This document shows, in pieces, positions 1 through 8,448 of a stretch of 64,000 nucleotides of DNA. A program made the position numbers and the translations under genes. The DNA comes from Candidatus Accumulibacter sp. ACC003 (lineage in GTDB: Bacteria > Pseudomonadota > Gammaproteobacteria > Burkholderiales > Rhodocyclaceae). Positions within the stretch are counted from its first letter, which is position 1. Each line of letters starts with the position of its first letter. The notes under the pieces were generated by a model. The model did no database searches and had not been told where the DNA came from. It saw only the letters and a list, made by a program, of their open reading frames with translations. The DNA is taken from contig NZ_CAJQTX010000007.1 in the NCBI RefSeq assembly GCF_907163085.1, positions 124,001 through 188,000 on the forward strand. The letters run 5' to 3'.

Positions 1-38
1 CAGCAGTGGCGATGCTACAATCGCTTCAGTCAGACCTG

Positions 39-1802
39 ATGAGCAGCCCAATGGACATCTCCACTGTTGAAAACGTACTCGCTCGACGTATCGCCGAAGC
101 GATGATCGACGGCTTCAGTCGGCACTATCAACTGATCCGGCGCTACGGCCGGGAAGCCCAGGCGCTCTTCGAAGCCGCCGACTGGAAGGGCGTGCACGTC
201 GCCGTCCGCGAGCGTATCCGCTCCTACGATGAGCGCGTTACCGAGACCGCCGAGTTGCTGGCTGCCGATTTCGGCGCCGCGTCGATCGACGATGCGACGT
301 GGCAGCAGCTCAAGCTGCTGTACATCGGCCAGCTGATCAACCACAAACAGCCGGAACTCGCCGAGACCTTCTTCAACTCGGTGTGCTCGAAGATCCTGGC
401 GCGGACGTATTTCAACAACGACTACATTTTTGCCCGCCCGGCGGTGTCGACCGAGTACCTGCAGGCGTCTCCACCGACCTACCGCAGCTACTATCCGGCG
501 CAAGGCGGCCTGCGTGCGACGATCAAACAGGTGATCCTTGACTTCGACTGGCAGCGCCCCTTCGAGGACCTCGACCGCGACGTTGACTTCATCATGCGCA
601 CCTGCCGAGAGCGTCTCGGCGAGTGGCCGGCGGCCGAGGCCAACGCGCAGATCCGCGTTCTGCACTCGGCTTTCTATCGCAACAAGGGCGCCTACGTCTT
701 CGGCAAGGCGATCAACGGCCATCGCGAGTACCCGTTCGCCGTGCCGGTCCTGCATACGCCGGAAGGTAAGCTGGTGCTCGACACCATCCTGCTCGACAGC
801 TGGCTGATCAGCGTCTTGTTCTCCTTGTCGCGCGCTTATTTCATGGTCGATATGGAGGTGCCGTCGGGATACGTGCATTTCCTGAGCAGCATCATGCCAG
901 GCAAGCCGCCGTCGGAGCTGTACACCATGCTCGGCCTTGGTAAGCAGGGAAAGATCCTGTTTTTCCGCGACCTCAAGCAGCATCTTCGCCACTCGCAAGA
1001 CCAGTTCGTCATCGCCCCGGGTATTGCCGGTCTGGTGATGCTGGTGTTCACGCTGCCGTCGTATCCCTACGTTTTCAAGCTGATCAAGGACGTCTTCGGT
1101 GCGTCGAAGGAAATGGATCGCGCCACGGTCAAGCGCAAATACCTGCTGGTCAAGCAGGTGGACCGCGTTGGCCGGATGGCCGACACGCTCGAGTTCTCGC
1201 ATGTGGCCCTACCGAAGGCGCGTTTTTCGGACGAACTGCTCGAAGCCTTCCGCACGCTGGCGCCGTCGCTGATCGAGGAGGACGGCGACGACCTGGTGAT
1301 CAAGCACCTGTACATCGAACGGCGTTTGACGCCGCTGAACATCTACCTGGATTCGGCGACCCCCGAGCAGATCGACCACGCCGTGCATGAGTACGGCAGC
1401 GCCATCCGCGAACTGGCGTGCGCCAACATCTTCCCGGGCGACATGCTGTGGAAGAACTTCGGCGTCACGCGTTACGACCGCGTCGTGTTCTACGACTACG
1501 ACGAAATCGAATACATGACCGACACCAACTTCCGGGTCATTCCGGAAGCGCCGTACCCGGAAATGGAAATGTCCAGCGAGCCCTGGTACTCGGTCGGTCG
1601 GCACGACGTCTTCCCGGAGGAGTTCGCCAGCTTCCTGCTCGGCTCGCCGAAAGTGCGCTCGGCCTTCCTCAAGTACCACCGGGACTTGCTGAACGTGAAG
1701 TTCTGGCAGGGAGCGCAGGAAAAAATCCGCGCCGGCCATGTCGAGGATTTCTTTCCGTACCCCGAAGAGCTGCGGTTCTGCAAGGTCTTCGCCAGCAACT
1801 GA
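39..1802 (+). CDS. aceK: Isocitrate dehydrogenase kinase/phosphatase AceK
   Basis: AceK phosphorylates and dephosphorylates isocitrate dehydrogenase in the cytoplasm, and so sets how much isocitrate enters the glyoxylate shunt during growth on acetate or fatty acids. The 587-residue product has the usual family length. The N-terminal half carries the regulatory helices (FEAADW, SYDERV). The C-terminal half is kinase-like: an APGIAGLVMLVF loop near residues 326-337, PYVFKLIKD with the ATP-site Lys near 347, FPGDMLWKNFGV with the catalytic Asp near 468 and Asn near 473, then DYDEIEYM. The start is uncertain: the frame is open to the window edge, GTG 6, ATG 12, ATG 39 and ATG 51 are all possible, and none has a good ribosome site. 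I chose 39 because family similarity begins just after it. No isocitrate lyase or malate synthase gene lies in the window. Confidence 0.95.
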   Translation: MSSPMDISTVENVLARRIAEAMIDGFSRHYQLIRRYGREAQALFEAADWKGVHVAVRERIRSYDERVTETAELLAADFGAASIDDATWQQLKLLYIGQLINHKQPELAETFFNSVCSKILARTYFNNDYIFARPAVSTEYLQASPPTYRSYYPAQGGLRATIKQVILDFDWQRPFEDLDRDVDFIMRTCRERLGEWPAAEANAQIRVLHSAFYRNKGAYVFGKAINGHREYPFAVPVLHTPEGKLVLDTILLDSWLISVLFSLSRAYFMVDMEVPSGYVHFLSSIMPGKPPSELYTMLGLGKQGKILFFRDLKQHLRHSQDQFVIAPGIAGLVMLVFTLPSYPYVFKLIKDVFGASKEMDRATVKRKYLLVKQVDRVGRMADTLEFSHVALPKARFSDELLEAFRTLAPSLIEEDGDDLVIKHLYIERRLTPLNIYLDSATPEQIDHAVHEYGSAIRELACANIFPGDMLWKNFGVTRYDRVVFYDYDEIEYMTDTNFRVIPEAPYPEMEMSSEPWYSVGRHDVFPEEFASFLLGSPKVRSAFLKYHRDLLNVKFWQGAQEKIRAGHVEDFFPYPEELRFCKVFASN

Positions 1803-1849
1803 GGCCGGCCTTCGTCGCCGCGCCGCTGCGCTACGCGTCGCCAGCGCCA

Positions 1850-1870
1850 GCGCCTGGCCCGGTCAGGTGC
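1850..1870 (+). terminator. Possible weak hairpin after aceK
   Basis: GCGCCTG and CAGGTGC can pair (one G-U) around a seven-base loop, 48 bases after the aceK stop. No T-run follows, so termination by this hairpin alone is doubtful. Confidence 0.25.
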
Positions 1871-1898
1871 CTGAGCAAGACCACCTTTGACCTTCAGC

Positions 1899-1904
1899 TA
1901 TAAT
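1899..1904 (+). promoter_or_regulatory. Candidate -10 box for the adenosyltransferase gene
   Basis: A perfect TATAAT lies 30 bases before the ATG at 1935. No convincing -35 sits 16-18 bases upstream; the nearby TTGACC is only six bases away and cannot serve. The same TATAATC(G/C)... context recurs before dacC and pssA in this window. Confidence 0.35.
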
Positions 1905-1934
1905 CGCGCTTTACCTTCTGTCAGGAACGCGATC

Positions 1935-2495
1935 ATGGGCAACCGACTTTCGAAAATCGTCACGCGTACCGGCGACGCCGGCACGACCGGCCTCGGCGAC
2001 GGCACGCGCGTCGGCAAGGACAGCTTGCGCATCGAGACCATTGGTCAGGTAGACGAGCTCAACTCAACGCTCGGCCTGCTGCTGACCGAAGAGCTGCCCG
2101 ACGATATCAGGCAGGCGCTGACCGGCGTTCAGCACGACCTCTTCGATCTTGGCGGCGAATTGTGCATTCCCGGGATGAACATGATCTCCGAGCCGCAGGT
2201 GCAGCGTCTCGAAGGCCTCGTCGAGCGCTTCAACGAAGACCTGTCGCCGCTCAAGGATTTCATTCTGCCGGGTGGCACGCGCGCTGCCGCGGTCGCCCAT
2301 CTGGTGCGCACCGTCTGCCGCCGCGCCGAGCGCCAGGTCGTACACCTGGCGGCCACCGAGCAGGTTTCCGACTTTTCCCGCAAGTACCTGAATCGCTTGT
2401 CCGATCTGATGTTTGTCCTGGGCCGCGCGCTGAACAAGGCGGGCGGCCGCGGCGACGTGCTGTGGGTACAGGGCCAGAATCGCGGCGCCGATTGA
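1935..2495 (+). CDS. pduO: PduO-type ATP:cob(I)alamin adenosyltransferase
   Basis: This enzyme transfers the adenosyl group of ATP to cob(I)alamin, giving coenzyme B12 for B12-dependent mutases such as methylmalonyl-CoA mutase. The 186-residue protein has the family's N-terminal ATP-binding stretch (TRTGDAGTTGLGDGTRVGKD, residues about 10-29), a VCRRAERQVV helix and the NRLSDLMFVLGRALN signature near the C-terminus. ATG 1935 is chosen because AGGAA lies nine bases before it and the family begins right there; an upstream in-frame start at 1887 would overlap the candidate -10 box. It stands alone between aceK and an unknown gene. The methylcitrate genes at 48-51 kb show that this organism handles propionyl-CoA, a plausible reason to need adenosylcobalamin; that link is inference. 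Confidence 0.93.
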   Translation: MGNRLSKIVTRTGDAGTTGLGDGTRVGKDSLRIETIGQVDELNSTLGLLLTEELPDDIRQALTGVQHDLFDLGGELCIPGMNMISEPQVQRLEGLVERFNEDLSPLKDFILPGGTRAAAVAHLVRTVCRRAERQVVHLAATEQVSDFSRKYLNRLSDLMFVLGRALNKAGGRGDVLWVQGQNRGAD

Positions 2496-2530
2496 GCGCC
2501 GGCAACCACTTACTTTGAGGGGAGTTGGAC

Positions 2531-3088
2531 ATGGCGATCGGCATTACCGTCATAACTACGGCCAACCGCGCTCGCCGCTTCTTGCAGACTGACGAGGCGG
2601 CACTCGAGCGGACCATCGACAGCCTCCGACGGAGCAGCCAGATGTTCGTCGGCAAGCCACTGATCATTGGCTCGGAAGCGCAGACCGAAGTCTTCGCGCG
2701 GGCGTCGATCGCCTGCGTCGAATTTGCAGCGGCCAAAGATCTCAGCGCCTACGTGGCGAGTCCGCTCAACCTGGAACTGACCGCGCTGACGCCCGAGCAG
2801 CTCACGGAGCCATTTAGCGGCAGCTTCGAAGGCGAACACTTCAAGGTTCGGATCGATTTCTTCTTCAACGGCGGCCACGTGCTGCACACGCTCGCCGAAG
2901 GCGTTCGCAAGGCAGCGCTCGCCGAGCGTCTGATGAATCTGACCAGCTTTTTTGAACGACCGGTGATGAACTACCGACTCGCGAACGGCGGCATTGGGCT
3001 GATGAATCCGGCAGCCATTTCGCGTTTTCTGATCACCCCGGGTACTGCCGATCTGCCACGCGATGCCTGGCTGGCCGAGCCGGCGTAA
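2531..3088 (+). CDS. Conserved-looking protein of unknown function
   Basis: I do not recognise this 185-residue protein. It looks like a real gene: the ATG at 2531 has GAGGGG about 11 bases upstream, the coding frame is clean, and it follows the adenosyltransferase gene after only 35 bases, so co-transcription is possible. No signal peptide, membrane segment or metal-binding cluster is visible. The sequence is mixed alpha/beta in character, with GKPLIIGSEAQTEVF near residue 38 and a hydrophobic KVRIDFFFNGGHVLHTL stretch near residue 105. A TTG six bases upstream is an alternative start. It is the last gene before the accessory island, so it probably marks the core side of that junction. Confidence 0.7.
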   Translation: MAIGITVITTANRARRFLQTDEAALERTIDSLRRSSQMFVGKPLIIGSEAQTEVFARASIACVEFAAAKDLSAYVASPLNLELTALTPEQLTEPFSGSFEGEHFKVRIDFFFNGGHVLHTLAEGVRKAALAERLMNLTSFFERPVMNYRLANGGIGLMNPAAISRFLITPGTADLPRDAWLAEPA

Positions 3089-3470
3089 GGCGATGGCGTA
3101 GCACAGCCGAGAGACGACTATGGCCGGTGCCGGTTATGGTCTCGCGCTGCCCCGTTGGGCAAGCGGTTTTCCTCCGGAGGCCGCAGACGACGCGACCCGC
3201 TGGAAAGTGTGCCAACGTTTCAGGCCGAATCGCGCGGCCGGTTCGTCTTGCAGCCAAGGCAGGGGTCGAAAACGTGCGGGTCCAGGTCTTCCCCTATGCC
3301 TTGGGCAATAGTCAAGACGCCGTTTCTGTGCGCTCTTCCTACAAGCTACAGCGTCGGCCTCGGCCATCGTTTCAACCGAGAATGGTTTGGGCCGAGGAAT
3401 CTTGATCAGGGCCCAGCGTAACTGATCAACACATAGACAGAGGCCGAGTGACATCCGAGGTTTAATCCGT
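3089..3470. other. Gene-poor stretch between unknown gene and NACHT-nuclease gene
   Basis: About 380 bases between two genes whose 3' ends face each other. Short open frames occur on both strands but have no recognisable product, ribosome site or codon pattern. I see no RNA gene and no T-tailed terminator. It may be the left scar of the island carrying the large NTPase gene. Confidence 0.5.
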
Positions 3471-6400
3471 CTACCGCGGGTGGCGAATATCTAGCACCAG
3501 CGCAGTAATCTGACACCTGGAGTCGGACAGTTCAGTCGCTTGCTTTGCCAGCCTCTCCTGCAGGGCTTCCCAGTTGTCACTGTTCGTCCGAGCTACTTGC
3601 TTTTTGCGGTCATCGCCTGACCAGAAGTCGCAGTCGAAATAGCCGGCCAGGTAGATGCCCTGCCGCCAACCATGGGCTTGAAGGTAGCGCTCCTTGAGCT
3701 GGGTGCGCATGGCAGTCATCAAGTCGCGGTTCCAGGAACCCTTGGACTCGACGATCACCACGATCGGTGCCCCATTCTTCGTGCGTGCTTCCACCTTTAG
3801 GTCCGTACGTTCGCCGATACGGCTTTCTTGGACGTTGCGTACCTGCACTTCACGATCGATGACCGCGCCGGGGAGATCGCGGCGCAAATGCTGCAGCACA
3901 AAGTCCGAGAGGCGGTCCTCGCTCTTCGGTCTGCCCGAACGCCCATCTTTCGCCACGTTCCAGAGAAAAGGCGCCAGCGGCGTATCGCCCTGCAACAGCT
4001 GCTGAAGCCGTTCCAGCGAGGCGATCACAGCCACGCTCAGTTCGGCCGCGTCGCGAACAAAGCGCTTGTCCGTCTCTTGAACAAAGGTGATCAAGCTTTG
4101 CGGAGAAAGCGGATGCCATTCCTTTTCGCGCCGCGCGGCGCGCGCCGCGTGCAGAAGCTCGCGCCAACGGGGCTGACCGGGAAATCGCTCTGCCAGGCGC
4201 TCGATTTCCTCAACCGCTTGAGCGGTACCCAAGGCCGCCAGTCGATGAATGCAGGACTCGCGCAGGTCGGCGAGGTCATCGCGAGGGGTTGGCGTGTAAG
4301 GCTGTCTTGAACGATGTGGCGGATCACCTTCCGCCGGAAAATGCTCCTCCAGCCATCCATATAATTCGCTCAAGTCCGCCTCCTGAAGCTCCACCAGCCA
4401 GGAGGCGTCCCACCGCCATCGAGGAGCCAGACGAGTCAAGAGTGCGTCGCCGTAGACGGCGTCGGATTGCGAGCGGGCCCAGAGAACCGGCCACGACTCG
4501 CTCGGTACGTGCTCCATCAGCAACTCGGCAATCTCGAACGACGACTGCCGTTGCGTTTCATCCTGACTATCCGCGGCTCGGCCGAAGTCAGCGAGGGCAA
4601 GCGTCACGCCTTCGGGTTGCTTCTGATCGAGCAGCACCTTCAGAAAGGCCCGGCGCTGCGCTGGAGCGTGAAGCGACTGCAAGTGCCGACAAACAAGTTC
4701 GGCGGTTTCTGTAGACCAGATCGCTTGCAGATCATCCAGCCCGCTCAAGCAAGTGCGTCCAGTGGCGATTTCGTGGTCGAGTTTGCGGTCGATTTCGGCC
4801 AGTGCGACGTCGGGACTCTTGTCGCGAGCGATCTTCAGGAGCATCCCGCGGCTATTTTCGCCGTGATCAAGTGGAAAGAATACCAGTGCGGGAATCCAGA
4901 TCGACCATCGTTCTGCCGCGGTTTTCTGCAAGACATGAGGACGCTGATGCGCCAGCAGAGCGAGGGCAAGCCAGAGGCCAACGTGCAATTCAGACACGGT
5001 TTCAACCGGCAGCGACAACTCCACCACCTCAGACTGCGATATCTCCATCGCCCAGGCGGCAGCGCAGTCGACGATTTGTCGTCTTTCCTCGGAACTGGCG
5101 CGCAGCCAACCGGGAGCCTTTGTAATCTGGCACCAAAAGTGCGGGTACTCGACGGCATCATCCGCCAAGCAAAGGTCAGGCCAAAGGCGCATCCAGGTCC
5201 CCGTTTCGCCTGAAACGAAGTCGGCCAAGTCGCTTCGCACCCTGGCGGCAGGCGGGGGATTCAGCACCTCGGACCAGGATTTTACAAAGCTAAGCCGGCG
5301 CTGGTAGATGTCACGGGCGCTCGTTTCGGCATCGCTACCGAAGTAAATCGGCGCCATGAAGGCAGAGACCACATCCGCCAACGGCGAAAGCGAATTGGGT
5401 GCATCGCGGCAAGCAACATCGACCGGACGGTCGCTCCAGTGACCATCGGCGCTTGGCGAGAAGAGAACCCGAACACACTGAGCCAGTCGCGCCTTTAACA
5501 TGTCGTTGTGCGCATGCTCGTATTGATCCAGCAGCCACGGCAGATCTTCATCGAACAGCAGTCGGTCCGCAACGTAAGCCAGATCGATTACCTCACTCTC
5601 CGGCTGGTCAACCAAGGGCAGAACGGCGAGAAGCAGACGCCTTCTCTTTTCACTGTCGGCCGAGAAAGGATGCGCATCGTCCGTGCGCTCTCCCAGCCGT
5701 TTGAAGATCCGCTCATGACGCTTCCTGCATTGCCACACGACGCGGGAAAAAACGTGCATCACGCGGGGATCATCCAACAGCTCCCAAGCGCGCGCGGCAA
5801 TGGCGTTGGCCAGGCGATTGCCGTCAAGGTCGACATGGGAAGGCACTGTCCCCCGTAGCCACTCCAGCGCCACAACGACATCGACGGCGTTGAAGCGATC
5901 GAGCAATTGGTCAGCCGCGTAGCGGTAGTCGCCCAGGCATTGCCAACTGCCAGCAAAGTTACTTGTCGCAAACAGTTCGCGCGTGCTCACGTGATCAGGC
6001 CACAGGCGAGTCAACAGGATGGACTGCAGGTCTTCCGTGGCGGTTGGGCCGACGACCAGTGGCCGCAAGCGTGCCAGTTGCTCGGCATCAGCGTGCCCCG
6101 CCACCAGGCGGGCAGCGGCATGGCGAATGCGTGGCCTCTCGTCGGCCGCCAACGCCAGTTCTGCTGCCAGTTCGGTGAGTTGCGTCACTTTGCAAGCCAA
6201 TGCGATCTGCAGCGCAGCAGCACGAACGTCTTCGCGCAAGCTGCGATCGGCAATCCACGGACGCAACTGTTCGGCAAGACCGGGGTATGCGAGTTTCGAG
6301 AAGTTCCTTCGACTTTCCCAGCGCCAAACAGTTGGGTCCTCCGCCTGAACGGCCGCCAGGACTCCGCCTACCAGCTTTTCCTTTCTCACCCCGTCACGCC

Positions 6401-7775
6401 GCGCCAGATCGCTCCTCAATAGGAGAGCCGGCTCGGTATTCGCCAAGGCATCAAAAACGGGCAACGACAAGCTCGCCAACCAGGCCGCCAGTTCCGACAG
6501 TCTTGGCGGAATGCGGCCGTCTTCCGCCCAGCGGAGCAAAGAGAGCAACCGCTCTGCGTCTTGAACGCGTTCTGAGAGGTAGGCTGCGGCCAGATACTCT
6601 GCCCAGCTCTGGTGTCCGAAACCGAGTTTCTGACTTCCCTTCGCCGTGAATAGAGTGCTGTTCAGCACCTCGGTCAGGACCTTGTGGTCGATGCAGAAAG
6701 TGAAGCGGTCAGCGCGCTCGCCATCGCCGTAAACCTCCCGCGGTGAGAGGTCGTCCGCGGCGATCTGCAGCTCATTTCCCAGCCACAGCGACTGCCGGCT
6801 TCCCAGCAACAGCATGGCCGCAATGCGGCCCGCTACTGCCAGGCGCTGAACAGCGCTCAGCCCTCCTTGAATACCGGCCTGAAGGCGATTCGGAGAACGC
6901 TCGTCAGCCAGCAGGGTACATCCGCGAGCAAATATGTCGGCTTTCGCATCCGGCAGACTGCCGTCAATGGTGTAAATGCTCAAGAGCATGCGCAAGGTGT
7001 TCGGCAAAGCTGCGAAAGCCTCGATGTCGCGCCGATGCACCTGCGTCAGGAAGTGTGCCGGATCGACGAGACAATCTCGCGCCGCCTGTTCGACATCTTT
7101 TCGGCGCAGCGGGACCAGTTCGCAAACGGGTGCGCTGTCGCTCTTCTTCCATGGCGCTTCTGGTTGGCTCTCGATCTCCTGTCGTTCAGGCTCAGAGTTC
7201 TCCGCGCCCGTCGCCCAGAGACGCGCCAGCTTGTCCTCGACACCCCGCGGCCATTCCGTGGTTCGGCAACTCAGGCGCAGAAGCAACCTTTCCGTCGGCA
7301 GGTGCTCGAGTTCCCGCATCAGGATACTGACCACATTGGGCATGGGCAGCGTCAGACGGCACTCGTCAAGACTGTCCAGGAGCAGGAACAGCCTGCCAGA
7401 TCCTCGACACCAATCCCGCACCTCTTGGGCTTGGAAGACGATGGAAACGAGATCCGCGGCGGCGCAGGTCTCGAGCTTGACGTGATGAACGCGCTCGCCG
7501 GCCGCGCGCAGCTGCCGAGCTTCATCGTCGAGGGCAGTCGATTTGCCACATCCGGGTTCGCCCAGGAGGACCAGAATCGGTTCCTCACGGAGAGCATCCA
7601 GTCGTCGAAGCAGAGGATTGTAGTGACGACCGAAAGTGTCCTCGGGGTCGGGCGGGAAGCCGTCAGTCTCGAGCGTCAAAGCCTCGTTGACCGGCAGCCA
7701 GTATCGCGGCCAGTCATGGTGAATTTCTTTTGTCACGAAAGGATGCTCTACCCCGACAAGAGAACGCCGCCGCAC
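3471..7775 (-). CDS. NACHT/STAND-type NTPase with C-terminal PD-(D/E)XK nuclease-like domain
   Basis: A very large protein (1,434 residues from GTG 7775; GTG 7736 is an alternative start). Domains seen: a short N-terminus with WPRYWLPV (about 22-29); a P-loop GEPGCGKST (72-80); Walker B LFLLLDSLDE (129-138) with the paired acidic pattern typical of NACHT NTPases; a sensor-like LRLSCRTTEW (166-175). From about residue 480 to 1250 it is Leu/Ala/Trp-rich helical sequence resembling HEAT-like repeats. The last 150 residues contain D1325 (ERTDLKV) and E1343-x-K1345 (VIVESKG), the arrangement of PD-(D/E)XK nucleases. STAND/NACHT NTPases with nuclease effectors are known antiphage sensors (Avs, bNACHT), but their effectors are usually N-terminal. 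No restriction or modification partner adjoins it, so it is probably a single-gene defence system. Function is inferred. Confidence 0.8.
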   Translation of the reverse strand: MRRRSLVGVEHPFVTKEIHHDWPRYWLPVNEALTLETDGFPPDPEDTFGRHYNPLLRRLDALREEPILVLLGEPGCGKSTALDDEARQLRAAGERVHHVKLETCAAADLVSIVFQAQEVRDWCRGSGRLFLLLDSLDECRLTLPMPNVVSILMRELEHLPTERLLLRLSCRTTEWPRGVEDKLARLWATGAENSEPERQEIESQPEAPWKKSDSAPVCELVPLRRKDVEQAARDCLVDPAHFLTQVHRRDIEAFAALPNTLRMLLSIYTIDGSLPDAKADIFARGCTLLADERSPNRLQAGIQGGLSAVQRLAVAGRIAAMLLLGSRQSLWLGNELQIAADDLSPREVYGDGERADRFTFCIDHKVLTEVLNSTLFTAKGSQKLGFGHQSWAEYLAAAYLSERVQDAERLLSLLRWAEDGRIPPRLSELAAWLASLSLPVFDALANTEPALLLRSDLARRDGVRKEKLVGGVLAAVQAEDPTVWRWESRRNFSKLAYPGLAEQLRPWIADRSLREDVRAAALQIALACKVTQLTELAAELALAADERPRIRHAAARLVAGHADAEQLARLRPLVVGPTATEDLQSILLTRLWPDHVSTRELFATSNFAGSWQCLGDYRYAADQLLDRFNAVDVVVALEWLRGTVPSHVDLDGNRLANAIAARAWELLDDPRVMHVFSRVVWQCRKRHERIFKRLGERTDDAHPFSADSEKRRRLLLAVLPLVDQPESEVIDLAYVADRLLFDEDLPWLLDQYEHAHNDMLKARLAQCVRVLFSPSADGHWSDRPVDVACRDAPNSLSPLADVVSAFMAPIYFGSDAETSARDIYQRRLSFVKSWSEVLNPPPAARVRSDLADFVSGETGTWMRLWPDLCLADDAVEYPHFWCQITKAPGWLRASSEERRQIVDCAAAWAMEISQSEVVELSLPVETVSELHVGLWLALALLAHQRPHVLQKTAAERWSIWIPALVFFPLDHGENSRGMLLKIARDKSPDVALAEIDRKLDHEIATGRTCLSGLDDLQAIWSTETAELVCRHLQSLHAPAQRRAFLKVLLDQKQPEGVTLALADFGRAADSQDETQRQSSFEIAELLMEHVPSESWPVLWARSQSDAVYGDALLTRLAPRWRWDASWLVELQEADLSELYGWLEEHFPAEGDPPHRSRQPYTPTPRDDLADLRESCIHRLAALGTAQAVEEIERLAERFPGQPRWRELLHAARAARREKEWHPLSPQSLITFVQETDKRFVRDAAELSVAVIASLERLQQLLQGDTPLAPFLWNVAKDGRSGRPKSEDRLSDFVLQHLRRDLPGAVIDREVQVRNVQESRIGERTDLKVEARTKNGAPIVVIVESKGSWNRDLMTAMRTQLKERYLQAHGWRQGIYLAGYFDCDFWSGDDRKKQVARTNSDNWEALQERLAKQATELSDSRCQITALVLDIRHPR

Positions 7776-7988
7776 TTCGCGTGCGACGGCGTCATTGTAC
7801 GACCGGAAGTGGCTCCGCTATTTCTTCTTCATTACAACGCGCTGGGTCAGTCAGCAAAACGCGCGGGGTCCACAAGCGCGCGGCAACGCGCGGAGAGCAC
7901 GGAGGACAGAGCACGGCTTTTCGCGTAGGTCGACGCCGCACGAATCGAGGGGCACGATCACTGGCCAAAGTGGCTGCTGGACTGCCGC

Positions 7989-8011
7989 GTCGCTGCGCTC
8001 CTCGCAGTGAC
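7989..8011. repeat. Dispersed hairpin repeat of the HCEERSDAA type
   Basis: GTCGCTGCG and CGCAGTGAC form a near-perfect hairpin around CTCCT. Read on the minus strand, the surrounding bases translate to RHCEERSDAAVQ, a well-known spurious peptide produced by a short intergenic repeat family scattered through many bacterial genomes. It lies in the flank of the accessory island. Confidence 0.65.
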
Positions 8012-8040
8012 GGGGTGGGGTGGTCGGCGGAGTCTTGTGG

Positions 8041-8244
8041 TCATTTGGCGGTGCTGAAGCTGCGCACGGTATCGGCGGCCGTGGCGACGTGCCGCCAGCC
8101 AGCTTCGACCTGTTGCCTGAACGTTTTGCCTTCGTTTGCCGGCGACGGCTTACTCGGTTCGCCGATCGCGCGAGCGATGGAGCCGGACTCTGCTGCACCC
8201 TTGAAGCAATGGATCGCCGGCCATATCGATTGCTTCACTCGCAT
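8041..8244 (-). CDS. Doubtful small hypothetical protein (67 aa)
   Basis: An open frame starting MRVKQSIWPAIHCFKG and ending TADTVRSFSTAK-like sequence could encode 67 residues. It has no clear ribosome site, no recognised family and no partner gene. It may be a remnant or chance frame in the gene-poor region upstream of parE. I list it because nothing else explains this part of the gap. Confidence 0.2.
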   Translation of the reverse strand: MRVKQSIWPAIHCFKGAAESGSIARAIGEPSKPSPANEGKTFRQQVEAGWRHVATAADTVRSFSTAK

Positions 8245-8448
8245 TCGGTAGTACACTCCGCAGCTCGAAACATTGGCGCGCCGGACTTTGCTCTGGCGTT
8301 CTTGCATTTGGCCGGGTTGGGCAGGGTGGCGGGTTGTTGCCACTGCCGGCCAGGAAGCCTGCTGCGAAGCGTGGGCTGGTGGCCACCGCGAGCAGCGCCA
8401 CTGACCGCCTGCCGTTGCCGAGCGCCTTGCTGGAGAAATCAGCGCACT

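Larger units (their letters stand above)
7776..8448. other. Gene-poor region between NACHT-nuclease gene and parE
   Basis: About 670 bases without a convincing gene. It holds the 5' flank of the large NTPase gene, a dispersed hairpin repeat at 7989-8011, one doubtful small minus-strand frame (8041-8244) and the upstream region of parE. The parE frame is open upstream to 8020, but that extension matches nothing in the family. Confidence 0.5.

Noticed and set aside
1891-1904. TTGACC-TATAAT as a full promoter before the adenosyltransferase gene
   Set aside because: The two boxes are only six bases apart, so they cannot be a -35/-10 pair.
8020-8448. N-terminal extension of ParE
   Set aside because: The frame is open, but the extra 143 residues match nothing, and a ribosome site and the family start coincide at 8449.
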